Below, piece by piece: positions 34,827 through 45,308 of a stretch of DNA of 64,000 bases; position 1 is the stretch's first letter; every line of letters begins with the position of its first letter. The notes beneath the pieces were generated by a model. That model saw nothing but the letters and a program-made list of their open reading frames with translations. It was not told the DNA's origin and made no database searches. The position numbers were made by a program, and so were the translations under genes. The stretch spans positions 157,016,799 to 157,080,798 of the forward strand of contig NC_035446.2 of the NCBI RefSeq assembly GCF_002127325.2, in the 5' to 3' direction. This DNA comes from Helianthus annuus (taxonomy: Eukaryota > Streptophyta > Magnoliopsida > Asterales > Asteraceae).

Positions 34827-37800
34827 TGTAACACCTCGAAATTTTTGCGTCCAATAATGTATTGACACGTGTCTTGAGTTTACACGTGGTGTTAAATACT
34901 GAATAAAGGACTAAAGTTGACAAACATTGAAAGTATGTAAATTCGAGGGTTAAAAATGTCAACGAGGGATAAATATACTGTACAGTAACCCTAAATGATG
35001 CTCGTACCTTCAAACGGATAAATCTTGGATCGTACGAAACGAAATGCGGAAGAAAGTGAGAGATTACAAACTACAGGGGTTAATCGTGTCAACATGTTTA
35101 AGTTATACCTTTGAGTGACCCTTTAACATACCCAAGGCTTTGTAACAGTAAATTACGCTCACTAGAATATAAGATATAAAATTCGTGAAGTTCCGTTTTA
35201 AAACGAGAAAGTCATGATCAATTTCGTATGCGAGGGGTTAGAAGCGTCAACAATGAAAGTTAGGGCTTTTCGGATAGTAATTAAACTAACCGGGGACTTA
35301 ACGGCGCGGGTAAAAGTCACGAGGCCCTTATTCGTAAATAAACGAGGCCCAAAACACAAAGTTACCCCTTCGAAACCGAAAGGCCAGGGCAATAATGGCA
35401 AAATATTTGAAAATCTTGGAAAACAAGCCTCAGGCGGGCCGCGTCGAAAAAACCAAGCAGCTTACGCGGGCCGCGTCGAAGAAACCAAGCAGCTTACGCG
35501 GGCCGCACGGGCAGTGCAGATCCGGTTCCTGACATCAGGATTCAGGCGACCCGCGTAAGGGTAGCCTGATCCTTCACGCGGGCCGCGTCAAGGCCCCAGA
35601 TGCAGAAAACGTACACAGGTTCACTGTTTGCTATTTTAACCGACCTTGGATGCAATTATGGCAGCATGGGCGCCCCCTACACGTCCCCTAACACTCAGGG
35701 ACAATTGTTGAACATCCATGATCAATTATAGACTTTGTTGTCATGATCTAATGCACCAATTTTCACTATAAAAGGCCATAAGTTGTGCACATTGTAACCA
35801 CACCTCAAACCTGCTTTCTTGATCACTTCTGGAGCTCAAGAACACTCTTCTATCATCTCTGGTCGTGCACCAAGCTTCTGTAAGTATGCCTAACCCTTTG
35901 TGGTTTAGTTTTTACATAGTTTTAGCTTAAAAATCAATCCGTCGTAATTAACGATTGACTTTATGATAAATCACGAATGGTCCAGTGGTTTGTCGAATCA
36001 AAGGTAGTTATATGTTGGTAATCATGTGGGCTTTAAACCCCTAAAATGGCACCCTCTGATTCCCACTCTAACTAGTCCGAATGTCGAGTCAAACTTGCTT
36101 AGAAAAAGTCAACAGAATGCTATTTTGCGATTTTATGCATAATCGGTAATGTAGATAGCGTGTAACCTGTTTTAACACTCATATAACATGATAATAAGTA
36201 TATTAACTAGTCTAAGCTTGTTTGATCCGACAATTTACTGTTTTGACCCGGTTCGGAACCGAAAGTCGCAAAACTTTGACTTTTGCTTTGACTTCAGTTC
36301 TGACCCGTTTTGGTATAATTTAGATATGCCTTAGGACTCTCTTAGGACCAGGTTACATGATGGTATGACCCTCTGTGACCGGTTCGTTGTTTGTCCGAGT
36401 CTTTAGCACATTTCCGTTAAATGCTTAAAAGTTGACCGTAACGCCCTTTTCACTTTAAAACAAAAATTTTGGACATGTGAAAGGACAACAACCTTAGTTA
36501 CTGATTTCTAAACATGTCCCTAAAATTTCATGTCAATCCGAGGTATAGAATAGGAGTTATGCTAAATAGCGCAATTACGGAAACTTTAGTAATTAAACGA
36601 CACATTTAGCATAAAGCCTATCTAAACCCAAATTTCGACACCAAACCTTTTACACACTGATGTAAAATAATATTTTGAGATTTTTAAAGATTTTTAATCA
36701 TTTTTAACCTGCTCATAACCTGCGGTTATGGCATCAGTTCGGTAAATACCGAATATACCCTTTTCGAGCATAACTTGAGTTCTACATGGTATTTTGACCC
36801 GATTCCAGTTGCTACTGATTTTAAATAATAAATAGAGTATTTTGGGCTTTATAAACTGTTCGGAAAACTCAGATTTCCCATAGAACTCAGAAACATCTTT
36901 TATAATCTTTAAAATGACCGAAATACCCTTATGGGGCATATAATGGACTTAAACTCGTTACGGGCATTATGGAAGGTATCCTACTGATACCGCAACCTCT
37001 TTAAAGCATATTGACTTAGGAAACTTGTGTAGGACTCTTACGGTTACCCGTTAAGCCTCTTTGCGCGCACGGTTCGGTTTATGTAACTAGTTTACATAAA
37101 CTAGCCGATACGGGTCAAACCTTATTGTTTCGACCTCAAAATCCAGAGTGTGGTTATATTACCCATATAAAACAAGTCTTTAAACTTGTTGGGTCCAGAC
37201 CACATTCCATTCCCGGTTTTCGCCTTTCACGCGATTAAACCGTAATTATTGTTTGAAACTGGCCGGTCTAAGCTAAGGCTAAATTAAAGACCCGTTAGGA
37301 TTCTAATAGGTTGTTTAAACCTTCGTTCCAGAATAGGAGACCAGTAAAAGAAACTTTCATTTGTTTATTAAGGATATTACTTGCTCAGGTAAATACTTTT
37401 AACTTATTTTCCCTATACGGGCTTGGGTTACGGTATATAAATTAACGCTTGGCCGGGCATTAAATCTTCCATCATATGGTGGTTAATTGAATAATTTAAT
37501 CGGCCCGTTTAAATACGTTTTGTTGGCTTTACGCCTTTGGGAGCTTAATGACCATGTCCCGGATATCCTTGGCAGCATTTTACGAAATGGCCACGACCTA
37601 GACACGCTGGTGTAGGCGTACACCCGACAATGTGTCCTTAATAATAAAGGTATAGCCGTTGGTTTTCCCGCCGCGGTTTTATGCTATGTGGTATGCCTAT
37701 TAACCTTAAACCCGGCACGACCCGGGCGACCGAACGCATAGTGAACATGTAATTCTTTTTACAAGATTTAGTTATAAATTATCCCAAGTTATAAAGAGTT

Positions 37801-38194
37801 TGTGCCATGTGCATTCAAATCAATTTTATTAAACATTTTACAAAAGTGTTGGTTGAATGTATTTACCAAGTAAACTGACGTATTTTCCCCAAAAAGATTA
37901 ATGCAGGTTCTACTCGTAATAGGCTGGCCACTCCTTAGCATCGTTAGAGTCTCGCAAGCTTGGGATGCCAATATCTGTTGAACAATTATTTTTCTATCTT
38001 ATTTTGATCCCCTATGGATTATATTTCGACGATTGTGATACTTGGATATTACATTCAATAGTTGAAATATATTTATCTTTATGCTTCCGCTGTGCATTTA
38101 TATATTGTGTGGTTTGACTATATTGTTGCCAACTACGTCACGGTAATCCCCCACCGGGCCCACCGGTGAAACACGTGGAAACCGGGGTGTGACA
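34827..38194 (+). repeat. 3' LTR of element C (3368 bp)
   Basis: Starts TGTAACACCTCG, ends CGGGGTGTGACA. It contains a 32-bp tandem repeat (copies from 35434, 35466 and a partial at 35498) built around GCGGGCCGCGTCGAA, then the GC-rich inverted pair at 35543-35588, TATA near 35767 and donor GTAAGT at 35880. The tandem part corresponds to the 5' LTR segment lying beyond element B. There is no supported gene. Confidence 0.92.
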
Positions 38195-38351
38195 TTTTTC
38201 GCATGTTTTTTTGCTAATGAGTGTTCAATATCGCATTTGTGGACAACAGTGTGGTGTTGAATATATCGGGGATGCTTTTTTCCCCTGGTTTCGCATTTGT
38301 TTTTTTTATTAATTCGCGTATAATAAACGTGATTTCGCATTTGTTGTTCAG

Positions 38352-40290
38352 GTACAAGATGGTGTTTGTTCCGTACACAGGCATTGACAACCACTGTCGG
38401 AATGTAACACTCTCAGCTGGGTTGTTGGCATCAGAGAGTATTGAATCATATAAATGGCTTCTAAATTCATTTTTAAAGTCATTTGGTCGGCAGCCTAATG
38501 TTGTAGTGACAGATCAAGACCCTGCTATGAAACAGGCTATTGAGGAGGTTTTCCCTATTAGCAGACACAGATTGTGTATGTGGCACATAATGAAAAAAGA
38601 AGCAGATAAGGTAGAGCATGCAATATTTTTGTGTTTTTGTTGGTGTTATTTTTTATTATTATAGTTTTTTGTAATAGACTGATATAAAATGCATTTATTG
38701 ATAAAGGTTAGACACGAGTTGTGCAATAATGATGAGTTTAAAAGGAGGATGTGCGACATTGTTTGGACTGATTCGATTGAGCCCGAAGAATTCGAGAGAC
38801 AGTGGAAGTTGGTGATGATTGAGTTTGGTCTTACTGAAAACAAATGGATTGATGATATGTTTAGGATGAGATCCATGTGGATTCCGGCTTTTTACCGGCA
38901 TGAGCCAATGTCAGGTCTTATGAGAACAACTTCAAGATCAAAGAGTGAGAACCATTTTTTTTGTCAGGTTGCTAATTCACAACTCACACTCGTAGAGTTT
39001 ATGAATCATTTTGATGGGGCAATGGATGTTCAAAGGTTCAATCATAGAAAAAATGATCATATTTCAAGATATACTGAGCCAGCTGATTGGAGTCAAACTA
39101 CATTGGAAAAAGATGCTGCTAAGATCTACACCAGGTCTATATTTTTTGATCAGCAATTAGAGATACATGGAACAATTTCCGAATGTTTGCCGATGGACAC
39201 CAAAGTTGAAGGTCCACGTATCAGAATATTGTTGAAGGACTTTAAAGCACATGGAGATGGTTTATTGGAGGTATTTTACATGTTTTTTTAGATATGCGAA
39301 TTTGTTACATTACATATGCAATTTTAGTTTATTTATTTTACATTATTTTTTAGAAATGCGAAATTGTTATGTTCCACATGCGATATTAATTTTACTCACT
39401 TACATGATTGTTTAGACATGCGAAATTGTTATGTTTATACTTGCGATTTTAAAGCTTATTATTATTATTATTATTATTTTTTGGTTATTTGCTAGGTGTG
39501 GTTCAAGAATCTTGAAAATGATGTAACTGCACAGTGTAGCTGTTTGCGTTTTGAGCAGTATGGGCTGCTATGTAAACACATCTATTTTCTTTTCAAGATG
39601 TTTGGTGTTAAAGAAATTCCAAACAAATATGTTACGAAGAGATGGACGAAGGATGTGGTGCCCAATGAGTTAAATGTGAAGTATAATCTAAATATTGGTG
39701 GTAAGGATGTGCAACACAAGGCTAAACGGATTGCTCGTGAAATCATCCATACAGGGGAGTATTTGGTTAGTAATTTGATTTCCGACCTTGATCAACTTGT
39801 GTTAGTGAGGGATCAAATGATGCAGCTTAAAGAGAGAGTTGATCAGAGTCGCATAACCAAGCAACTTGATCCAAAATTTGACCGATTTTCAAAGTTGATT
39901 GATTATCAACAACCAGTAACTAATGCTCCCCCTACTGTTCGTGTGCCGGCTGGTATAAGAAACAAAGGCCGCGGCTCGCATAGAAGGATTAAATCCAAGA
40001 AGGAACAAATGATCAGCCGCAAAGGGAAAAGGTCAAGGACATGTAGCGTATGCGATGAAAAAGGTCATGACATTCGGACTTGCGGCGAGCTTAAAGCCAA
40101 ACAACAAGGTAAACAGGGAAAAAAGAAGATGAAGGGTGTCCAGATTGAAGATGGTTTGAGAGACAAAGACAATGAGGGTGAAGACGACGAAGAGGAAGAT
40201 GACTTTGAAGATTACAGTAGTGATGATGGATCTGAAGAAGAAGATCAGTGGGAAGAGGTGTCTGGAGATGAAGATGACGAGGATGAGTAA
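38352..40290 (+). CDS. FAR1/FRS-like MULE-transposase protein, last three exons (5' part missing)
   Basis: Three exons with GT-AG introns, all phase 0: 38352-38610, 38707-39270, 39496-40290. Exon one carries the MULE transposase core (VVVTDQDPAMKQAIEEVFP and RHRLCMWHIMKK). Exon two has the FRS central region (SENHFFCQVANSQLTLVEFM). Exon three has a SWIM zinc finger (CSCLRFEQYGLLCKHI), a basic stretch, a CCHC finger (CSVCDEKGHDIRTC) and an Asp/Glu-rich C-terminus. FAR1/FRS proteins are DNA-binding regulators domesticated from Mutator-like transposases; it may equally be a transposase of a live MULE. The N-terminal FAR1 DNA-binding exons are not in the window: element C sits in the intron before the first visible exon, 157 bp upstream. 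The exons visible have no stop. Whether the interrupted gene is still expressed is unknown. Confidence 0.82.
39285..39455 (+). repeat. Repeated ATGCGAA(A)TTGTTA motif in the FRS intron
   Basis: ATGCGAATTTGTTACATTACATATGCAATTTTA, then ATGCGAAATTGTTATGTT followed by CACATGCGAT, and again ATGCGAAATTGTTATGTTT followed by CTTGCGATTTTA, about 65-70 bp apart. A further pair follows the stop codon (40306-40340). In the opposite orientation, TTCGCAT(TT) recurs three or four times at 38199-38345. Non-coding; possibly the subterminal repeat of a MULE. Confidence 0.6.
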
Positions 40291-40462
40291 TGTTTTTTTA
40301 AATGTAAATGCGAATTTATACGAAACACATGCGATTTTATATTCATTTATGTATATCATTTTTCACAAACTTGTAAAAAAACTACACGCACGACATATTT
40401 TTAATTTTTTTTTACGAATGTGTTTATAATACATGCATCTACGTTTTTGAAAAAAAAAATTG

Positions 40463-40532
40463 GTCCACCTCGCCCCGTACGGTGTGGTTCTCGCGGTTCT
40501 TACAACTCGAGGTGGTTCTCATTCTAGCGGTC

Positions 40533-40535
<3 letters not shown>
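40463..40535. mobile_element. Truncated terminus of the first foldback family
   Basis: GTTCTCGCGGTTCTTACAAC through CTCATTCTAGCGG matches the right end of the foldback at 40590-40982, same orientation. It is cut at its left and abuts a (TA)n array at its right. Confidence 0.7.

Positions 40536-40589
<54 letters not shown>
40536..40589. repeat. (TA)n array, 54 bp
   Basis: Uninterrupted TA dinucleotides between two termini of the same foldback family. Confidence 0.95.
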
Positions 40590-40592
<3 letters not shown>

Positions 40593-40980
40593 GGCTGCTA
40601 GAATGAGAACCACCCCGAGTTGTAAGAACCGCGAGAACTACACCCCACGGAGCGCCGTTCGTCGCGAATTTTTTTTTACAAGTAGATGTGTGCATTATAA
40701 ACACGGCCGTAAAAAATCACGGCGAACGGCGCTCCGTGGGGTGTACTTTTTTACACCTCAAGTTTGGTGTTTTTTAATTTTTTTTTCTTTTTTCTTTTTT
40801 TTTCACCAAACTTGAGGTGTAAAAAAGTACACCCCACGGAGCGCCGTTCGCCGTGATTTTTTACGGCCGTGTTTATAATGCACACATCTACTTGTAAAAA
40901 AAAAATCGCGGCGAACGGCGCTCCGTGGGGTGTAGTTCTCGCGGTTCTTACAACTCGAGGTGGTTCTCATTCTAGCGGCT

Positions 40981-40982
<2 letters not shown>
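40590..40982. mobile_element. Foldback element 1 (393 bp), flanked by (TA)n
   Basis: Almost perfect inverted repeat along its whole length, centred near 40790. Left end GGGGCTGCTAGAATGAGAAC, right end (reversed) GGAGCCGCTAGAATGAGAAC. Each arm contains a second, shorter inverted repeat (CACCCCACGGAGCGCCGTTCG against its complement), so the folded strand would be a branched cross. Non-coding. It resembles rice Micron-type MITEs, which also sit in (TA)n; class not proven. Confidence 0.85.

Positions 40983-41027
<45 letters not shown>
40983..41027. repeat. (TA)n array, 45 bp
   Basis: Pure TA repeat between foldback elements 1 and 2. Confidence 0.95.
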
Positions 41028-41034
<7 letters not shown>

Positions 41035-41443
41035 GCTAGGTAGAAAACCCTTATGTTTTTAGAAAACTCTGAAAACTCAAAACTCCCCCCATTTTTACCC
41101 AACCTCCCGACATTTTTTTTTGAAAAAAATAACACATGTAATATACATGTTTTTAAGAGTTTTGGGCCAAAAAAAATAAAAAAGCGCCGAAGGGATGTTT
41201 TTAAAAAAAAAATAAACAAATTTCAGCAAACTCCGGGTGACTACCATATGTTAGGCAAAAAAGGCTGAAACTTGCTGAAATTTGTTTTTTTTTAAAAGAT
41301 CCATTCGGCGCTTTTTTGTTTTTTTTTTGGCCCAAAACTCTTAAAAACATGTATATTACATGTGTTATTTTTTTCAAAAAAAAAAAGTCGGGAGATTGGG
41401 TTTTATAGGGTTTTCTCAAAATTGAGGGTTTCCTACCTAGCTT

Positions 41444-41448
<5 letters not shown>
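41028..41448. mobile_element. Foldback element 2 (421 bp), flanked by (TA)n
   Basis: Ends GGGTAGGGCTAGGTAGAAAA and (reversed) GGGTAAAGCTAGGTAGGAAA. Arms pair over most of the length with A/T-run length differences (AACACATGTAATATACATGT against its complement; AGCGCCGAA against TTCGGCGCT). The centre near 41240 is unpaired. Sequence unrelated to element 1. Non-coding. Confidence 0.8.

Positions 41449-41508
<60 letters not shown>
41449..41508. repeat. (TA)n array, 60 bp
   Basis: Pure TA repeat between foldback elements 2 and 3. Confidence 0.95.
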
Positions 41509-41510
<2 letters not shown>

Positions 41511-41717
41511 ATAAGGATCATGTGAGAAGTGATAGGCTAGTTGAGAAACTTGAGAAGCATTCTGGACCACACATTTTTCTAAGCCTTTCGTAATATACAT
41601 ATATGTATATAGTCAATTTTAAACTATACATATGTGTATATTACGAAAGGCTTAGAAAAATGTGTGGTCCAGAATACTTCTCAAGTTTCTCATATAGGGT
41701 GGACTTCTCTTAGGATC

Positions 41718-41724
<7 letters not shown>
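41509..41724. mobile_element. Foldback element 3 (216 bp), flanked by (TA)n
   Basis: Arms GAGAAACTTGAGAAGCATTC and its near complement, with CTGGACCACAC and AATATACATATATGTATA inside, folding around 41612. Ends GGATAAGGATC and (reversed) GGGTAGGGATCC. A third sequence family, again bounded by (TA)n. Confidence 0.8.

Positions 41725-41767
<43 letters not shown>
41725..41767. repeat. (TA)n array, 43 bp
   Basis: Closes the foldback cluster. From 41768 to 42183 the sequence is AT-rich and I see no gene or repeat. Confidence 0.92.
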
Positions 41768-41770
<3 letters not shown>

Positions 41771-42183
41771 AAAATAGAATTAAATGAATAGTAATAAAGT
41801 TAGCCTTATTTTGAAGACTGACTTTCCTTTATTATACTATAGATAGATGTCCTATGTCGTTGGTGACTTGCACAATATTTATATTTTGTAACAGATTATC
41901 ATCAATAGTCAATACACAAAAGTTACAAACTCTGTGACCAGGATCAATGGCTGAAATACTTATTTCATTCATTTGACCATTTAGTAGCTTTTAAATTTTA
42001 ACAACAAATCTAACACTACCTTATTTTAGAGTTTATGTACAAATACTATTGGCACATAATATGACAAAATAATTATTTAGTAGTGCCATTTAATATTTGA
42101 AGGATTTAATCCAGGTGAATAAAAAGTCTAATAATAAAATAACGGTCCTAATATTAACACATGGCAAAAATTTATTTACACAT

Positions 42184-42382
42184 GGTGTATACAGGCCGTA
42201 TAATGTTATACGGCCCGTATGACATTAAAAAAACTGACAAAATCTGCTGGCACAGACTTTGTTAGTTTTTTAAATTCTATACGGGCCGTATAACAGTATA
42301 CGGCCCGTATACACCATGCGTAAATAATTTGCCTGGTCGTATACAATGTATACGGGCCGTATACTGTTATACGGCCCGTATT
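42184..42382. repeat. Three paired 15-bp palindromes (left group) within a hairpin
   Basis: Pairs at 42188-42202/42207-42221, 42278-42292/42297-42311 and 42349-42363/42368-42382, each TATACGGGCCGTATA-like, always 4 bp apart. The first two pairs are the arms of a hairpin of about 130 bp (GGTGTATAC ... GTATACACC, centre near 42250). Non-coding. Confidence 0.85.
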
Positions 42383-43164
42383 CTTCGAAAATTAGATTTT
42401 TCTCAAAGTATTTAAGTGATTTAAGGTGTCAATAACACGAGACATTTTACAGTCGTGAGGTGCTCAAACCTTTCTAAAAGTAGAAAAAATAAAACATTAA
42501 CAAGTAACAAAGATTGAAGAACAAAAAAAACGTATTGTATGACTGTAATAAAACGGAAGCTATCAACGCGGGATTAAGGGCATGGTGTTATTCTTTATTT
42601 AATATTTACAGAATAAAAGGAAGGGTGAGACATTTGATGAGAGTTGTAAGGAGAAGCGTTGAAATCAAGGGTCCCGTCATTACAACAACTTGCTTCATAG
42701 GACACTTGCGGTTTGCATATTCAATCTTCAATACTTCATTAAAATACCACTAGTAGAAGAACCCGACACGTCTTCATGTTACGGAGAATGTTCTAGAAAT
42801 TGAAGGAAAAGGAAAAGATTTGTTGAAATCGAATTTGACAATTATGACAGCTTATTAAAAGTAGCAATCACCTCCAATCATTTCCTAGTCAAATCAGACA
42901 ATATAAAGGTTAAAATTATCGTGTGTTGTAGTTTGGAAAGATGACCGAATAGAGATCTGAATAACAAACTGTAAAGAACTTGTTTATGTCGGGTTCTTCT
43001 GCTAGTTACTCGATCAACGGACTGATCGGTAACGTTACTCTACTTGTGCTCCGATTTAAGCGGCGTGTTCCGATCAACGTTGTTAAAGGTGATGAAGAGT
43101 TTAGAAACCCTAGAATGATGGTGTTTTTACTGGAAAAAACGTGATAGTTGAAAAAACATCCTTA

Positions 43165-43389
43165 TATACGGCCCGTATACAATTATACGGCCTGTATACA
43201 TTTAGTAACATCAAAAACCTCACAAAATAAATCCATTGAGCCGTTACGTTTTACAAATCGTATAAACATGTATACGGCTCGTATAACTATATACGGGCTG
43301 TATATAGTAAAATCAAAAAAACATTTTCTGTGCATTTTCCTATTAAAAAACATTCTATACGGGCCGTATAATTGTATACGACCCATATA
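43165..43389. repeat. Three paired 15-bp palindromes (right group)
   Basis: Pairs at 43165-43179/43184-43198, 43271-43285/43290-43304 and 43356-43370/43375-43389, with the same 15-4-15 layout as the left group. The outer end GTGTATATGGGTCGTATA (reversed) mirrors the left group's GTGTATACAGGCCGTATA, so the two groups may be subterminal repeats of one transposon of about 1.2 kb. Positions 42383-43164 between them hold no gene that I can support. Confidence 0.8.
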
Positions 43390-43474
43390 CACTAGGGGGT
43401 GTGAAAATAAGATATAAGGGGTATAGGAACAAGGAGGCCTAAAATAAACATGTGTCTAAGTATTTTTTATATAA

Positions 43475-43813
43475 GAGCAAACTGCCATTTTGGTCCCTGT
43501 GGTTTGTGCACTTTTGCCATTTTAGTCCAAATCTCAAACTTTTTAAATCTGGGTCCCCGTGGTTTCACTTTTATTGCCATTTTAGTCCAAAATATATGAG
43601 TAAACTGCCATTTTGGTCCATGTGGTTTCACTTTTATTGCCAACTTAGTCCAAATCTCAAACTTTTTGGAATAGTAAAAAAAAGGGGGTTTTGAATTTTG
43701 GACTAAAATGGCAATAAAGATGAAACCACAGGGACCCAGATTTAAAAGGTTTGAGATTTGGACTAAAATGGCAAAAATGCCCAAACCACAGGGACCAAAA
43801 TGGCAGTTTACTC
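43475..43813. mobile_element. Foldback MITE with CTGCCATTTTGGTCCCTGTG ends
   Basis: Left GAGCAAACTGCCATTTTGGT, right end reversed GAGTAAACTGCCATTTTGGT. The arms pair through TGTGGTTT, ATTTTAGTCC and CAAATCTCAAA. An internal partial copy starts near 43599. A/T flanks (TATATAA) may include the target duplication. Related to the MITE at 53846. Positions 43814-45308 to its right are AT-rich with no supported gene except a possible distal promoter TATA near 44932. Confidence 0.8.
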
Positions 43814-45308
43814 TTTATATAATGAAAGGTGATTTCCAATTTCCATATCACTAAAAGTTATTTATAGTATAATATACTTTTTTGGTACACATTTGTCTTC
43901 ACCATAGCTTTGTGGATTCTTTATCTGTTGATGTGAATGTTGTCATGCTTTATCTTGAAGACTGGGCCACGGCAAAGGCAAAGTTTGCCTGGAATAAATG
44001 TTTCGAATGTTGTTTTTTCTTCTTGATTTTAGCCTTTGTTTTATTGTGTAATTTCTTTCCTGTTTTAAATATTTGTTTGGAAACTAATTATATGTAACAC
44101 ACATCATATCAAGTTAATCGTAGGAGAGTGCACATCTTGAGGTGAGCTTGCTACTTAGATGCTTTCGAAAGTTATCCACTAATGTTTGAATATCCGACTT
44201 AACCAAGAAACGAGCTCCACATTGAACTAGTTTGCTAGAAATTGTGTGCAATATGACTTAAGCCATGAAAATAACAAGAACTAAGACCTTTTTAATTAAC
44301 AAGTTTTAGTTTCGTTAGTTCATTTATTAAAATGAATTAAACTAGGTTTTTTTATCTGCTATGAAATATGTTTATACCATATACAATTAAAAAACTCACG
44401 TATACGTATTGCCTTTTTTCTCCGCATGTTCACACACACATACACATATATGCGAGGATTCAATTAAAAACATATAGTTAGTGAGAAAACTTAAAAACTC
44501 CTTATTTAAGGGGGAAGAGACTTTTAGTGAAAGACGAATAAAAGTGGAAAAAAATATTTAACATTTGAAACGTTTCTATCTTCTTCATATATTATTTTTT
44601 TTTTATAAAAAATGGTACCATAAGATCACAATTTTTTTTATCTTTCGTTCATATTTGACGGGTTTAAGTTTTTCGTAGTGTTGCACATGTGTAACACTTT
44701 TATTTTTCAAATAAAAAGTTTTTTTGTATCTTAAAAATGATAGATTTACAGCCAAAAAATGTATAAAAAAATTGGTGTGTTTTTTAAGAGTTTTCGAGTT
44801 CTCGCAATAAAAGAAGTTTTCTCTTGGACCCTCTCCTACGTCGATTTCCGAAATAGTGGCTGGCGATTTGACCCAGAGATTTTGTATGAACCGGCCGAAC
44901 CGGACAATGAACACCTGTAAGTAAATAGGTTATTATATATACCATGAACACGTCTATGCTGAAGTTATTGCTGTTTTTTTAAACAATCACAAAAATGAGA
45001 GTTGTTGAAGGAGATTATTTTTGAAACTGCTATTCTATTCATTCAATGAGAATAGAAATTCATTCTACCGTGAAGCTTTTGACTCTTGAACATATTCTTT
45101 CTCCTGTAATGCATTGATGATGCTTTTTCTTGATACCAACAAAAAGATTGATTCTTTAAACACCATAATAAGACCAATGCCAAGACTTTCTTGACACTAA
45201 AGTAAAGCACCTTACTTTAATCCATCTTTTACGCAAAAAAAAAAAAAAAAAAAAGAACAATCAAATTTCAACATACCCTTTTCTTGATCCATCTCAAACG
45301 CTCCAAAA

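Larger units (their letters stand above)
7846..38194 (+). mobile_element. Element C: degenerate Tekay-like Ty3/gypsy element hosting the nest
   Basis: Plus-strand order: truncated 5' LTR (7846-10487), PBS, ORF1 (10657-11420 and 28781-29241, split by D), hairpin array, gag-pol pseudogene (30219-34790), polypurine tract and full 3' LTR (34827-38194). The two LTR copies differ at roughly 40 places by eye over about 2.64 kb, about 1.5%, so the insertion is much older than E. The first 0.7 kb of the 5' LTR lies beyond element B, off-window. C is inserted in an intron of the FAR1-like gene to the right. Confidence 0.9.

Noticed and set aside
35214..35558. 114-codon frame in C's 3' LTR
   Set aside because: Basic low-complexity translation of GC-rich tandem LTR sequence; not kept in the E LTRs.
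40519..41521. Frames of 60-140 codons in the foldback cluster
   Set aside because: They arise from inverted repeats and TA or A/T runs; the same sequence appears mirrored on both strands.
43882..44097. 71-codon frame with a hydrophobic stretch
   Set aside because: No family recognised, no splice or promoter context, and a Phe/Leu-rich end typical of AT-rich DNA.
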